Shown one piece after another: positions 14,649 through 26,000 of a stretch of 64,000 bases of DNA (position 1 is the first letter of the stretch; the number at the start of each line of letters is the position of its first letter). The stretch is taken from assembly GCA_947623585.1 (NCBI GenBank), contig CANQHA010000007.1, positions 1-64,000 on the forward strand, given 5' to 3'. The notes under the pieces were generated by a model that was given only the letters and a program-made list of their open reading frames with translations, was not told the origin of the DNA and ran no database searches. Position numbers and translations under genes: made by a program. Source of the stretch: an uncultured Clostridia bacterium (GTDB lineage Bacteria; Bacillota; Clostridia; Oscillospirales; Ruminococcaceae).

Positions 14649-15341
14649 ATGAACTATTCACGCGAAGTTGAAGAGATGTGCATGGTGGCGAAAGGCCCCA
14701 AGCACGGTCCCGCTCCCCTGCCCGAAGAAGGCAAATGGGTCGAGGCGAAAGAGATCAAGGATATCTCGGGCTTTACCCACGGAATCGGCTGGTGCGCTCC
14801 TCAGCAGGGCGCCTGCAAGCTGTCGCTCAACGTTAAAGAGGGCGTTATCGAAGAAGCTCTCGTTGAGACTATCGGCTGCTCGGGCATGACCCACTCGGCC
14901 GCCATGGCCGCTGAGATCCTCCCCGGAAAGACCATTCTTGAAGCCCTTAACACCGACCTTGTCTGCGACGCTATCAACACCGCCATGCGCGAGCTGTTTT
15001 TGCAGATCGTTTACGGCAGAACTCAGTCGGCTTTCTCGGAAGATGGTCTTTCGATAGGCGCAGGGCTTGAAGACCTCGGAAAAGGCACCCGCTCGCAGGT
15101 CGGCACCATGTACGGCACCAAGGCCAAGGGTGTGAGATACCTTGAAATGGCCGAGGGCTACGTCACAAGAATGGCGCTTGACGACGAGGATCAGGTTATC
15201 GGCTACGAATTCGTTTCGCTCGGAAAAATGACCGACTTCATTAAGAAGGGCGACGACCCGAACACCGCTTACGAAAAGGCAAAGGGCACCTATGGCAGAT
15301 TCGCCGAGGCGGCAAAATACATCGATCCGAGAAAACAGTAA
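14649..15341 (+). CDS. NifU-like iron-sulfur scaffold-type protein
   Basis: 230 residues. The core IGWCAPQQGACKLSLNVKE followed by ALVETIGCSGMTHSAAMA, about residues 45-85, carries two conserved Cys (GWC..., GCSGM) typical of IscU/NifU N-terminal-like proteins, and this long form always accompanies the GGGtGRT gene in clostridia. The partner starts 22 bases downstream with its own ribosome site. Presumed role: assembling or handling an Fe-S cluster together with the partner; the biochemical function of the pair is not well established. Promoter and start are clear. Confidence 0.8.
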   Translation: MNYSREVEEMCMVAKGPKHGPAPLPEEGKWVEAKEIKDISGFTHGIGWCAPQQGACKLSLNVKEGVIEEALVETIGCSGMTHSAAMAAEILPGKTILEALNTDLVCDAINTAMRELFLQIVYGRTQSAFSEDGLSIGAGLEDLGKGTRSQVGTMYGTKAKGVRYLEMAEGYVTRMALDDEDQVIGYEFVSLGKMTDFIKKGDDPNTAYEKAKGTYGRFAEAAKYIDPRKQ

Positions 15342-15362
15342 AAGGAATGGAGGAAATATATC

Positions 15363-16364
15363 ATGGCTTTATTTGAAAACTATGAGAGAAGAATCGACAA
15401 GATAAACAAGGTTCTCGCTCAATACGGTATCTCCTCTGTTGAGGAATGTAAAGAGATCACCCTTGCAAAGGGGATCGACTGCGATAAGATCGTTCGCGAA
15501 ACTCAGCCTATCTGCTTTGAAAACGCCGTATGGGCTTACACCGTCGGCTGCGCAATCGCCATTAAGAAAGGCTGCAAAAAAGCCGCCGACGCCGCCGTCG
15601 CTATCGGAGAGGGACTTCAGAGCTTCTGCATTCCCGGCTCGGTCGCAGAAAACAGAAAGGTCGGTCTCGGGCACGGAAACCTCGCTTCAATGCTTCTTTC
15701 CGAAAGCACCGAGTGCTTCTGCTTCTTAGCGGGACATGAGAGCTTTGCCGCCGCCGAGGGCGCTATCAAGATCGCCCTTAACGCCAACAAGGTCAGAACC
15801 AAGCCCCTGCGCGTTATCCTTAACGGTCTCGGAAAAGACGCCGCGTTCATCATCTCGAGAATAAACGGCTTCACCTACGTCGAGACCAAGTTCGACCCGT
15901 TCACCGAGCAGGTCGAGGTAGTCTATGAGAAGGCTTACTCAAACGGACCGAGAGCAGACGTCAAGTGCTACGGCGCAGATAACGTCCCCGAGGGCGTGGC
16001 TATCATGAAGCTCGAGAACGTCGGCGTTTCGATCACCGGCAACTCGACCAACCCGACAAGATTCCAGCACCCCGTCGCCGGCACCTATAAGAAATGGTGC
16101 GTTGAAAACGGCGTGAAATACTTCTCGGTCGCCTCGGGCGGAGGCACCGGCAGAACGCTTCACCCCGATAACATGGCCGCCGGCCCTTCCAGCTACGGTA
16201 TGACCGACACCATGGGAAGAATGCACTCCGACGCTCAGTTTGCGGGCTCGTCCTCCGTCCCCGCTCACGTTGAGATGATGGGACTTATCGGCATGGGCAA
16301 CAACCCGATGGTAGGCGCCTCCGTCGCCTGCGCTGTCGCGGTCGAAGAAGCGATGAAAGGCTGA
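15363..16364 (+). CDS. GGGtGRT family protein
   Basis: 333 residues, with the name-giving motif ASGGGTGRTLHPDN at about 258-271 and a conserved Gly-rich C-terminus (GLIGMGNNPMVGASVACAVA). It has several conserved Cys (CDKIVRETQPICFE, YTVGCAIAIKKGCKKA, CFCFLAGHE). The family is conserved in anaerobic Firmicutes and some other anaerobes next to a NifU-like scaffold, as here; its reaction is not known to me. Length matches the family. It is followed by a strong terminator, so the operon has just two genes. Confidence 0.85.
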   Translation: MALFENYERRIDKINKVLAQYGISSVEECKEITLAKGIDCDKIVRETQPICFENAVWAYTVGCAIAIKKGCKKAADAAVAIGEGLQSFCIPGSVAENRKVGLGHGNLASMLLSESTECFCFLAGHESFAAAEGAIKIALNANKVRTKPLRVILNGLGKDAAFIISRINGFTYVETKFDPFTEQVEVVYEKAYSNGPRADVKCYGADNVPEGVAIMKLENVGVSITGNSTNPTRFQHPVAGTYKKWCVENGVKYFSVASGGGTGRTLHPDNMAAGPSSYGMTDTMGRMHSDAQFAGSSSVPAHVEMMGLIGMGNNPMVGASVACAVAVEEAMKG

Positions 16365-16377
16365 TAAATAATTTTAA

Positions 16378-16412
16378 GACCTCCCGAGAGATTTTCGGGA
16401 GGTTTTCTTTTT
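16378..16412 (+). terminator. Rho-independent terminator after the GGGtGRT gene
   Basis: CCTCCCGA (16380-16387), 7-base loop, TCGGGAGG (16395-16402), then TTTTCTTTTTT. Confidence 0.92.
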
Positions 16413-16457
16413 TCGGCGATACTGCTCGGGAAAATAAAAAGGAAGATTTAATAAATA

Positions 16458-16485
16458 TTGACAAATCCTTATTTAGTGGTACAAT
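16458..16485 (+). promoter_or_regulatory. Promoter of the ABC exporter operon
   Basis: TTGACA (16458-16463), 16-base spacer, TACAAT (16480-16485), 36 bases before the TTG start at 16521. Confidence 0.85.
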
Positions 16486-16520
16486 ATATCGTATCGTATT
16501 TATTTTCGGAGGAATGTGCT

Positions 16521-18260
16521 TTGAAACGTCTCATGGCTTATCTAAGACCGTTTATCCCACGAATGTCGCTCGGGTTCGCAGTCAAGGTATTCGGCACGGT
16601 TGTCGAGCTCGCCATTCCGTGGATACTCTCTTACATTATCGACGATCTTATACCCCTCGGCAGAATAAGCCCGGTCGTGGTTTGGGGCGTTTTGATGATC
16701 GTCTGCTCGCTTTGCGCGTGGTTCGGAAACATCATCGCCAATCAGATGGCCTCGGCGGTGGCGAGGGATTTTACCCGCACGATTCGCCGCGATCTTTTCA
16801 GCAAGATATCCTATCTTTCCGAGCGCGCCGTTGACAGAATAACTATCCCCTCGCTTATTTCGCGAGTTACCAGCGATACATACGTTTTGCACCAAACGGT
16901 CGGAATGATGCAGCGCCTCGGTGTCAGGGCGCCGATACTTCTCGTCGGCGGAATACTCGTCACCTTAACGCTCGACCCGGTGCTTACGCTGATAATGGTC
17001 GCAACGCTGCCGGTGGTTTTCGGAATAACCTTTTTCGTCTCGCGAAAGGGCACAAGGCTTTTCAGACGCGTTCAGGCAGGCTCGGATTCGATGCTCAGGG
17101 TCGTTCGCGAAAACGCGGTCGGGGTCAGAGTGATAAAGGCGCTTTCAAAGTCGGGCTATGAGCGCGAAAGGTTCAAAACAGTAAACGACGACCTCACCGA
17201 GCGCGAAAGAGTCGCCGAAAACACGATGGCGATAATCAACCCGGTCATGAGCTTTTTGCTTAATATAGGCATCGTCGCGGTCATAGTCGCCGGAGCGTAC
17301 CGAGTTCATGGCGGGCTGACGGAGGTCGGAAAGATCATCGCTTTCATGAACCTTTTCACCATTGTTTTAAACGCCTTGATGGCGATAAACAGAATGTTCA
17401 CCATGCTTTCAAAGGCGGCGGCTTCGGCGGGGAGAGTTCTTGAAGTCCTCGATACGCCGGTGGAGCTTTATGAGACCGAGCCGCACTTTTCGTTTATCCC
17501 CGAAAACTGCCCGCATATCGCCTTTAAGAACGTCACCTTCAAATATGACCGCGGCAGCTTTTCGGTCAAAAATCTCAGCTTTTCGCTTGAGCGCGGCGAG
17601 ACCCTCGGAATAATCGGGGCGACCGGCTCGGGAAAATCAACTATCGTCAGGGCGCTGATGAGATATTACGACGTCGCCGAGGGCTCTATCGAGATAGACG
17701 GCGTTGATATCCGCGACTATGCGACCGCCGATCTTCGGGCGAAGTTCGGCGTGGTGTTCCAAAACGACACCCTCTTTAAAGACACGATAAGAGAGAATAT
17801 ACGCCTCGGGCGGCAGCTTTCGGACGAGCAGATAACCGAGGCTGCGCGCAGGGCGCAGGCGATTGAATTCATCAACGAGCAGGGCGGGCTTGACGCGCCG
17901 GTGGCAATTAAAGGCGCAAACCTCTCGGGCGGGCAGAAGCAGCGGCTTCTCGTAGCAAGGGCTCTCGCCAAAGACCCCGAGATACTCGTTTTGGACGACT
18001 CGTCGAGCGCTCTCGACTATAAGACCGACTCTAAGCTGCGCGAGGAGATAAGACTTCACTACTCGAACTCGACTAAAATCATCATCGCGCAGAGGATAAG
18101 CTCGATAATGCACGCGGAAAAAATAATAGTAATGGACAACGGCAGCGTTATCGCGATGGGCGATCACGAGCAGCTTATGCAAAGCTGCGAGCTTTACCGC
18201 GAGATAGGGCAGTCGCAGATCGGAGACAGGCGCGAGGAAAGCGCGGAGGCGGCGTCATGA
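16521..18260 (+). CDS. Heterodimeric ABC exporter, subunit with degenerate catalytic site
   Basis: 579 residues. TTG at 16521 with GGAGG at 16508-16512 is the best start; an earlier TTG at 16458 is within the -35 box. N-terminal six-helix membrane domain, then ATPase domain with Walker A GATGSGKST (about 366-374), signature LSGGQKQR (about 468) and Walker B ILVLDDSSSAL, where Asp493 replaces the catalytic Glu. The partner gene overlaps (ATGA) and has the opposite pattern (normal DEATS, altered signature). This is the asymmetric BmrCD/TM287-288 type: one ATP site is inactive. Substrate unknown; such exporters move drugs, peptides or lipids. Confidence 0.9.
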   Translation: MKRLMAYLRPFIPRMSLGFAVKVFGTVVELAIPWILSYIIDDLIPLGRISPVVVWGVLMIVCSLCAWFGNIIANQMASAVARDFTRTIRRDLFSKISYLSERAVDRITIPSLISRVTSDTYVLHQTVGMMQRLGVRAPILLVGGILVTLTLDPVLTLIMVATLPVVFGITFFVSRKGTRLFRRVQAGSDSMLRVVRENAVGVRVIKALSKSGYERERFKTVNDDLTERERVAENTMAIINPVMSFLLNIGIVAVIVAGAYRVHGGLTEVGKIIAFMNLFTIVLNALMAINRMFTMLSKAAASAGRVLEVLDTPVELYETEPHFSFIPENCPHIAFKNVTFKYDRGSFSVKNLSFSLERGETLGIIGATGSGKSTIVRALMRYYDVAEGSIEIDGVDIRDYATADLRAKFGVVFQNDTLFKDTIRENIRLGRQLSDEQITEAARRAQAIEFINEQGGLDAPVAIKGANLSGGQKQRLLVARALAKDPEILVLDDSSSALDYKTDSKLREEIRLHYSNSTKIIIAQRISSIMHAEKIIVMDNGSVIAMGDHEQLMQSCELYREIGQSQIGDRREESAEAAS

Positions 18261-20017
18261 GCGAAAAAGTCAGAATGAAAAAAACCGCCGTCATCGGCAG
18301 GCTGTTCCCATATCTTATGCAGCACAAGCTGCTGCTTTCGGCGTGCATTTTTCTCACTATCGGCGGAAACCTGCTCGGGCTCGCGGGGCCTTATTTCTCG
18401 GGGCTCGCGATAGACGCTATCGAGCTTCACGACGAGGCCGGAAAGGTCGATTTTTCGGGCGTGTGGCGCTATGCCGTCATCATGGTGATTTTATACGCCC
18501 TCTCGGCGGTGCTGTCATATCTTCTCACAAGGCTTATGATAGTCGTCAGCCGAAAGGTCGTCAACACGATGAGAAAGGACGTCTTTAACAAGCTGACCGA
18601 GCTTCCGGTCGGATATTTCGACCAGAACCAGACCGGAGATATCCTCAGCAGGATATCCTATGACATCGACACGATAAACACCTCGCTTTCTCATGACCTC
18701 GTTCAGATCTGCGCGAGCGTGGTAACGGTGCTCGGCGCGCTTATTATGATGATAGCGATATCTCCCCTGCTCGTGCTCGTTTTCGCTTTCACGGTGCCGC
18801 TCTCAATAATCCTCACCAAAAAAATAACCGGCTTCACAAGGCCCCTTTTCAGAAAACGCTCCGCAAAGCTGGGCGAGCTAAACGGCTTCGTCGAGGAGAT
18901 GATAAGCGGTCAGAAAACGCTTCGGGCTTACAGTCAGGAGGAAAACACCATCGCGAAGTTCGACGTTCAGAACAACGAGACCGTTGACGCATACTACCGC
19001 GCAGAATACTTCGGCAGCATGACCGGTCCGTCGGTAAACTTCGTCAACAACCTCTCGCTCTCGCTTGTCAGCTTCTTCGGCGCGCTTTTATACCTCTTCG
19101 GCTCGATAACTATCGGAAACATCTCGACCTTCGTTTTGTATTCCCGAAGATTCAGCGGGCCTATCAACGAATTTGCAAACATCATCGGCGAGCTGCAATC
19201 GGCTTTTTCGGCCGCGGAACGAGTTTTCAGACTTTTGGACGAGGCCCCCGAGCCGAAAGACGCCGAGGGAGCTTATGAGCTTAACGGCGCCGAGGGAAAC
19301 GTAAACCTTGAAAACGTTCGCTTCGGATATTCCGAGGATCACGAAATTATCCACGGTCTTTCGCTCGACGTTCCGAAAGGCTCGCTCGTAGCGATAGTCG
19401 GGCCCACGGGAGCCGGAAAAACCACCATAGTAAACCTTTTGATGAGGTTTTATGACGCCGACAGCGGAAAGATAACCCTTGACGGCAGCCCGATAAAAGA
19501 CCTCACCCGAAAAAGCCTGCGCCTAAACTACTCGATGGTGCTTCAGGACACTTGGCTTTTCAACGGCACCGTTTTTGAGAACGTCGCCTATGGAAGCGAG
19601 AACGCCACGCGCGAGGACGTCGAAAGGGTCTGCCGCGCCTGCGGGATCCATAACTATATCATGACCCTGCCGAACGGCTATGACACCGTGCTCGACGACG
19701 ACGGCTCGAACATCTCAAAGGGTCAGAAACAGCTTATGACCATCGCCCGCGCAATGCTTCTGCCCTCGTCGCTTCTTATTCTCGACGAGGCGACCTCGAA
19801 CGTCGATACGAGGACCGAGCTGCAAATTCAACGCGCAATGCGCGCTCTCATGGCGGATAAGACCTGCTTTGTCATCGCGCACCGGCTCTCGACCATCAAA
19901 AACGCCGATATGATACTTGTCGTCCGCGACGGCGAAATCGTCGAGCGCGGCACGCATGAATCGCTGATGTCGGAAAACACCTTCTATAAGCAGCTCTATA
20001 ACGCGCAGTTCGCCTGA
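18257..20017 (+). CDS. Heterodimeric ABC exporter, catalytic partner subunit
   Basis: 586 residues, ATG overlapping the previous stop by four bases. Six membrane helices with PVGYFDQNQTGDILSR and coupling-helix region, then Walker A GPTGAGKTT (about 380-388), signature altered to ISKGQKQL (about 486-493; consensus LSGGQ) and Walker B LLILDEATSNVD with Glu511 intact. The non-canonical signature completes the degenerate site together with Asp493 of the partner, so the two changes match. Ends in front of a bidirectional terminator. Confidence 0.9.
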   Translation: MSEKVRMKKTAVIGRLFPYLMQHKLLLSACIFLTIGGNLLGLAGPYFSGLAIDAIELHDEAGKVDFSGVWRYAVIMVILYALSAVLSYLLTRLMIVVSRKVVNTMRKDVFNKLTELPVGYFDQNQTGDILSRISYDIDTINTSLSHDLVQICASVVTVLGALIMMIAISPLLVLVFAFTVPLSIILTKKITGFTRPLFRKRSAKLGELNGFVEEMISGQKTLRAYSQEENTIAKFDVQNNETVDAYYRAEYFGSMTGPSVNFVNNLSLSLVSFFGALLYLFGSITIGNISTFVLYSRRFSGPINEFANIIGELQSAFSAAERVFRLLDEAPEPKDAEGAYELNGAEGNVNLENVRFGYSEDHEIIHGLSLDVPKGSLVAIVGPTGAGKTTIVNLLMRFYDADSGKITLDGSPIKDLTRKSLRLNYSMVLQDTWLFNGTVFENVAYGSENATREDVERVCRACGIHNYIMTLPNGYDTVLDDDGSNISKGQKQLMTIARAMLLPSSLLILDEATSNVDTRTELQIQRAMRALMADKTCFVIAHRLSTIKNADMILVVRDGEIVERGTHESLMSENTFYKQLYNAQFA

Positions 20018-20033
20018 GCAGGGCATAAAAATA

Positions 20034-20070
20034 AATCAGCAGGAGGATAGCCCCCTGCTGATTTTTTATG
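20034..20070. terminator. Bidirectional terminator between ABC exporter and giant adhesin
   Basis: AATCAGCAGG (20034-20043) pairs with CCTGCTGATT (20054-20063), followed by TTTTTT on plus; A-rich bases upstream give a T-run on minus (ATAAAAATAA). It serves the convergent genes on both sides. Confidence 0.85.
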
Positions 20071-20071
20071 A

Positions 20072-23000
20072 TTAGTTTTTGGAGGAGCGAGGACGGCGGC
20101 GCGTGATCGCCGCAAAGACCGATGAGATGAAGCCCAGCAGCGCTCCGAAGCCGATACCCGTCGAGGGATTCGGGGCTTCGGGTGCGTCGTCGGCAGAACT
20201 TTGCGCCTGCTCGGTCGGCACGGATTTGATGTTCGTGTAAACGACCTTTGAGGTGAAGTCGGCGGGGATCATGCCGGTGCTGTTCTCCGAGATCGAGATG
20301 TAATTTTCGGGAGTGATCTCGGTTACGGTGTAAACCGTACCCTGCGGAATGCCCGAGATAACTATTTTCTCGCCGCCCCTGAGACTTACTGTGCAGCCGT
20401 CGAAGACATATCCTCTCGACGAGCCGACATACGGGAAGGTACCCGAGACCGACGCTCCGAGCGGAGTTTTGAGACTTATCACAAAGTCGAACGAATCGTC
20501 GGTATCGCTCTCAAAGACTATCTTTTCAATGCTCAGCGAGCCGTATTTCGGCGCTTCGGGAATGAGCGGCGGCCTGTCGCCGGGCTGCTGAGGGCCGGGG
20601 GTGTCGGGAGCAACGTAAGGCGTGTTTATGAACTCGACGTTGGCGGTATCGGTCGTTATAACGCCGACCGCAGTGTTATCGTTGAGCGCGTAATTGGTGA
20701 CATAGCCCTCGTTGCCGGTCTCTTTGACGCTGTATCTCGTTCCCTCGGGCAGACCGCTGAAGCTGACGCTCTCGCCGCTTCTGAGCATTATCTGTCCGCC
20801 GTTTGCGACCGAGCCGACCGTTCCGTCGCTCTTTACATACTCAAACGGTCCCGCAAGCTGAGCGCCTGTCTGGTCGGTGAAGGTGAATGTAAAGGTGAAC
20901 TGCCTGTCAACCTCGCCGCCCGCTGCTACCGTCTTTTTCACGACTAAAGCGCCGAGCTGAGGCTGAGGCTGAATCGGCGGAAGCTGCGGCGAGCCGTTGC
21001 TTGCCTTACGGTTCTCGACCGTGACGGTGACATCGGCGGCTTCTGCGGTTATTTTTCCGCTTTCGTTAGTATATGTCGTTTCGTAACCGTCGGAGGAATA
21101 ATCTTCCTCGGCAACGATGTAGTCTGCGCCGTCTGGAATGCCGGTGAAGGTCACGCTCTCGCCGTTTGCAAGCGTGAAGCTGCCGCCGTTTGTGAATTCA
21201 TGCTCTACGCCGTCCTTGGTATAGCTGAGCGGGTCGGTTATCGGCATGCCGTCTATATAGAACGCAGCCGTAAAGCTGAACTGCTTTACCAAATCTTCCG
21301 CTGTGACGTCGTCTCCGGTGACGGTTTTTATTACCGTGACGGAGCCGGTTTTATCGTCGGACGGCGTTTTCTTGTTCTCGACCGTGACGGTGACTTCGCT
21401 GGCTTCTGCGGTTATTTCGCCCTTTCCGTCAGCAGGATTCATAATGGCGGGTTCAAAACCTTCTTCCTGAGTTTCCGTGATCTCAAAGGTCGAGCCGTCG
21501 GGGATGCCGGTAATGGTCACGCTCTCGCCGTCTGCAAGCGTAAATGTGCCGCCGTTTGTGAATTCATATTTGTCGCCGCCTTTGGTATAGCTGAGCGGGT
21601 CGGTTATTGGCGTGCCGTCTATATAGAACGCGGCCGTAAAGCTGAACTGCTTTACCTTATCGTCCTCTGTGACGTCGTCGCCGGTGACGGTTTTTTCAAC
21701 CGTCAGCTTGCCGGTGCCGAGTGCGTTAATAACATCGGCCTTTGCGCCATCGACAGTTATTTTCCCGCGTGCGTTGGCATATGTCGTTGCGTAGCCCTCG
21801 GAGGAATAATCGTCCTCGGCGACGGTATATGTCGAGCCGACCGGGATTCCATTTATCGTGATCTTCTGATTGTGTTTCAGGGAGAAGTGATAAAGTCCGT
21901 CGGTGCCGAGTTCGAGCGTTCCGCTCGTAGGGAAATCTATCAGCGCGATTCCCTCGGGGATATCGTCAACACCATATTCGCAGGTAAGAGTGCCGTCAAA
22001 TACCGTCGGGGTGACTATTTTCAGAGTGAAGTTGAACTCTTTAGCGGTATCGGGCTCCTCGGTGCCGGTGATTTTTTTCGTCACGACAAGAGACGAAGTT
22101 CCAAGGTCGTCGCCCGGCATCGAAACCGTTACCATGCAAAGCCCGAGGCGGTCGTCGGTATACTTTCTCGTCGCAGCGGGTTCGGCATATTCCGCTGTGC
22201 CGAGCTTGAATTCGGCATACGAATCCGTCTTCGCTATGGGAAGCATTATCGCTCCGATTTTTGATTCTTTCGGCGCTGCCTTTGTCGTGTCGTTCGACGT
22301 TTTAAACTGACCGATATTATCGACGGTTATATCTTCCGCTGCAATATCCGAGAATTCAAGCATCAACAGGGTCTCTTTGAGCGCGCCAACATCGGAAGCA
22401 GGGCGCACCGAATATGTGCCCTTTTGCAGCTTCTCCGCAAAACCGTCTTCGGGCGTGAAATCGTTCGAGGTTGCGTAAACGGTGAGCTGCTTCTGCCTCT
22501 CAACGGTCTCCGTCCAGCCATAACCTGCTCCGAAACCGAAAGGCAGCGACAGAGTGCCGACCTTGGTTTCGCCTCTAAATACGTCGGCATTATAGGTGTA
22601 ATCGCCGGGGTAGTTCTCTTTGAGATAATCAAGCTGCTCGGCGGTGAGATTTATTTTGAGGCCCAAAACGATCTCTCCGCGAACCGTTTCGATAGTATGT
22701 TCCTCCGTGTTCTCTTTGGTCGTTTGCGGGGTTCCCGCAGTCGGTTTAAATTTCTCGTCCCACTTGAACTTTCCATCTTTTACCAAGTCGGATATCTGTT
22801 TTTCGCGCGAATTATCGGCCGGCAAATCTTCGGCGTCAAACTTCACCGAAAGCGTATAGGTCTTGGTCTTAAGATCCTTAGCGGTGTACGGCTCTTTCGT
22901 TCCGAGAGACGCGTCGTCCGAATCGGTCGCTTTCAGCTCATAGGTGATCGTTCCGAACGTCTCGGCCTGATGAGAAGAAGTTCCGGCCAAAACACCGTCT

Positions 23001-26000
23001 TTTTCAAGATAGCTGTAAGGCAGCTCGAGGGTGCCGTTCTCAATAAGCGCGTTATAGGAAGTGTTGGCGTCCTTTCCGTTCTTGCTGTCGTATCTGTCGA
23101 GATACTCCCAGTAGTAATCGTAATCGTCGGAGCCCTTAATGCTGTTTATTATCTCGGTCGGGTCAATATCTTCGCCGAGATAGATTATGCTTTCGCCTGC
23201 CGTCAGCTTGGGCTCGAGCAGCTTGACGTTCACGGTAGTCCTCGGGAAGCCTTTTGAGGTGAATTCATAATCTGCTGCTCCTGCGCCCAAAATGCTGTGA
23301 TCAACTCCGGAGTTTGTCTTATCTTTTTCTTCGGTGGAATAGACGTAGTTCATATTTTCGGCGATGCCGTTTGTCAAAACAACGTTTCCGCCGATAAAGT
23401 CTTCTTTGGCGACGATTTTGAAGCTGCTGCTCCAAACGGCGATACTCTCGTCTCCGACCGTGCAGCCGGGTATGACAACGCCGTTCCACTTGAGATAATA
23501 TGCCTTGGCGGTGTCGTCGTAGTAAAGCGCCGCCGGTATGCCGTCTTTGTCCTTGATGCCGGCAATGGGAAGCGACGAAGTGCTGTCGTTGACAGTTTTG
23601 GATTCGGTGCCGTATGTTACATTGCCGTCGGGGCCGAGCTTGTAAAGCGTGCCGTCGGCCTCGATGTCAAAGCGCGGGTCGATATAATCCTGAACGGCAT
23701 AATTTCTCTGAGAGGAGGAAATTTCACCGAGAATTTCGCCGGTAAAGACTTCCATAAGACTTTCAGCGTTACTTGCCTCAAAGATGTAATGATTTTTCAA
23801 GTTGCCGTAATTTTCACTTGCGGTTGATGTGTTACCTGCTACATAACTCATCAATTTCTGAACGCCGCTATCGCTTTCGGTAAACGAACCGGTTGTGAAC
23901 AATACTACATAAATCGTATAGCCTTTTTCTTTTAACTCTTCGGCAACCTTTTTGGCTTCGGTCGCGTCCGGATCTTTACCATCTCTATTGATCTCGTCGT
24001 CTTTGCCGTCGGTAAATACAATTACATATTTTTTAGAAGTTATTCCGTATTTGCCCACTTTCTCGGTGCGCGGGTCGAGTATGTCTTCATATGCCTGCAA
24101 TCCGGTATAGAGATATGTTCCGCCGGTCATTATATAGTTATACTGATTTAACGGTTCTAACTTAGCTCCTCCGTCTTCGGGTTCAGGAGGATTAGAAGGA
24201 ACAGAGCCGCTCACCGTGCCGCCGCCGGTTGCAAGGCTGAGCATTTTCACAGAGTCTTCTGCGTTGGTGGTCCAGTCGAGCAAAACGAGCTGTTTAGGGT
24301 CTTTGATATTCTTTGTGGAGAATCGCACTGCCGAAACGCGGCTTTTCGGAGAAGCGGCATGAAGCTCGGAGACGAACGAGCCGATCGCGTATTGCAGCGA
24401 TTCATATTTGATGTCGTTGTCGTCTATCTTTCTATAAACGTAAGAACATACTGTGTAAGGCTCAGTAGTATCTGATTTTGTTGAGTTGCCGTTGTTGTAG
24501 AAGCAGCGCAGATAGCCCTCATTGTCAACAAAGAACACCACGGGGCTGCCGCCGTTTTCATCAAACTGCCTGTCGGCATCCGGCAAGGTCAAAGCAACAT
24601 TATCATCATCGATAGGAGTAGTCCACTTTTCTGCTTTACCTATTCCTACTACATTTTGGCTCAAATCGTAATAATATACATCTTTACCTCCTAAAGCGCC
24701 GCTATCAACTTTAAAATCTTTCGAGCCGGTAAATATGTATTTTTCGCCGTCGTTTCCTTGCTCTACTGCTGTTTTGCCGATAGCCGTTTGAATATAATCG
24801 GGCAGGCTGTCATAGTTGATGTAGTTTCTTACGACCTCGCCTGTTCTGAGTTGCTTAAATTGCTTTGGGGATTGGAGCTTTTCGTTTGTAATCTTCTCCC
24901 AAGTGCTTGAGCTGTTTACATAATACCAGCCCTTGGCGATATCACCTGAAAAATCCATTCCGGCGGGAGCCTCGGCAATTACTTCGCCGTCAGCGCTGTA
25001 TTTTGCCAGATATATAGCATCGTCGGGTTTTTCAACTGCTTTATAGAGATTCTCAACATCTTCAGCGCCAAGCGCACGGTCGTAAACGAAAACTTCGTCT
25101 ATTACCATCTTACTATCTTTATTATAAGATGCAGTATTATAGTAGCCACCAAATATAATCTTTTTAGTCGATAGTGCGTTCAGCGCATAGCTATTAGGAG
25201 ATTTACCATCAATATACACATCGGCACCGTCTTTATGAAAAACCAACGTTATAAATTTATAATCAGTACCAACACTGGTGATAGTGTTCTCAGCACCGCC
25301 TGATGAATAATTGCCAAAACAAATATTGTTTGAAGTAGTTCTAACCAGATTATACCCGATATCAGAATTGCCATTAGCACCTATCGTTAATATAGACTCA
25401 GAGCCATTAGGCCTTCCACTTTTTGCCAATTTAATTGCAAAAGCCACCGTAAATTCATCGTCTAAAAGATTTGGATCAATTACTAATGCCGCTGATGATT
25501 CGCCGGCGGTTCTGCTAAGGTCAAACGCTCTCTTAGTCGTGCCTGATGATGTATCGTAATAATCTTGGCTGGTTACATTTATACTTTCATTTTTGGATTT
25601 AATATCATAATCATTTCCTGCTGATACATGTGATATACCTTTCGCCTCTACACTACTCTTAGATACAGAGTTCTCAAGCCTATTAGAGGAGTTGTCAAAC
25701 GTATAATGTGCAATCAATCCGTCGTCCACGCTGTTCCCAAGGTTTCCGTCCCAATATCCGAGCGGGACGAACTCTTTCGTGGTCGAGCGCGCGTCGTATA
25801 CATAATAGGTGTAATCGCTGTAACCGAGCTTTGAATTGTCGGTGTTTTCCTTAGTGAGAATTCCGTTTACCTGCTCAAGCGTGAGGTAGGTGTTCTTCGC
25901 ATAGCTGGGGTCATCGACCTTTATCGGCTCTACGCCCTCGGAGGCAAACGCCATCGAGCCCGAGGCGTCGAGCACCATGCCGACCTCGGCGTAAGATTTT

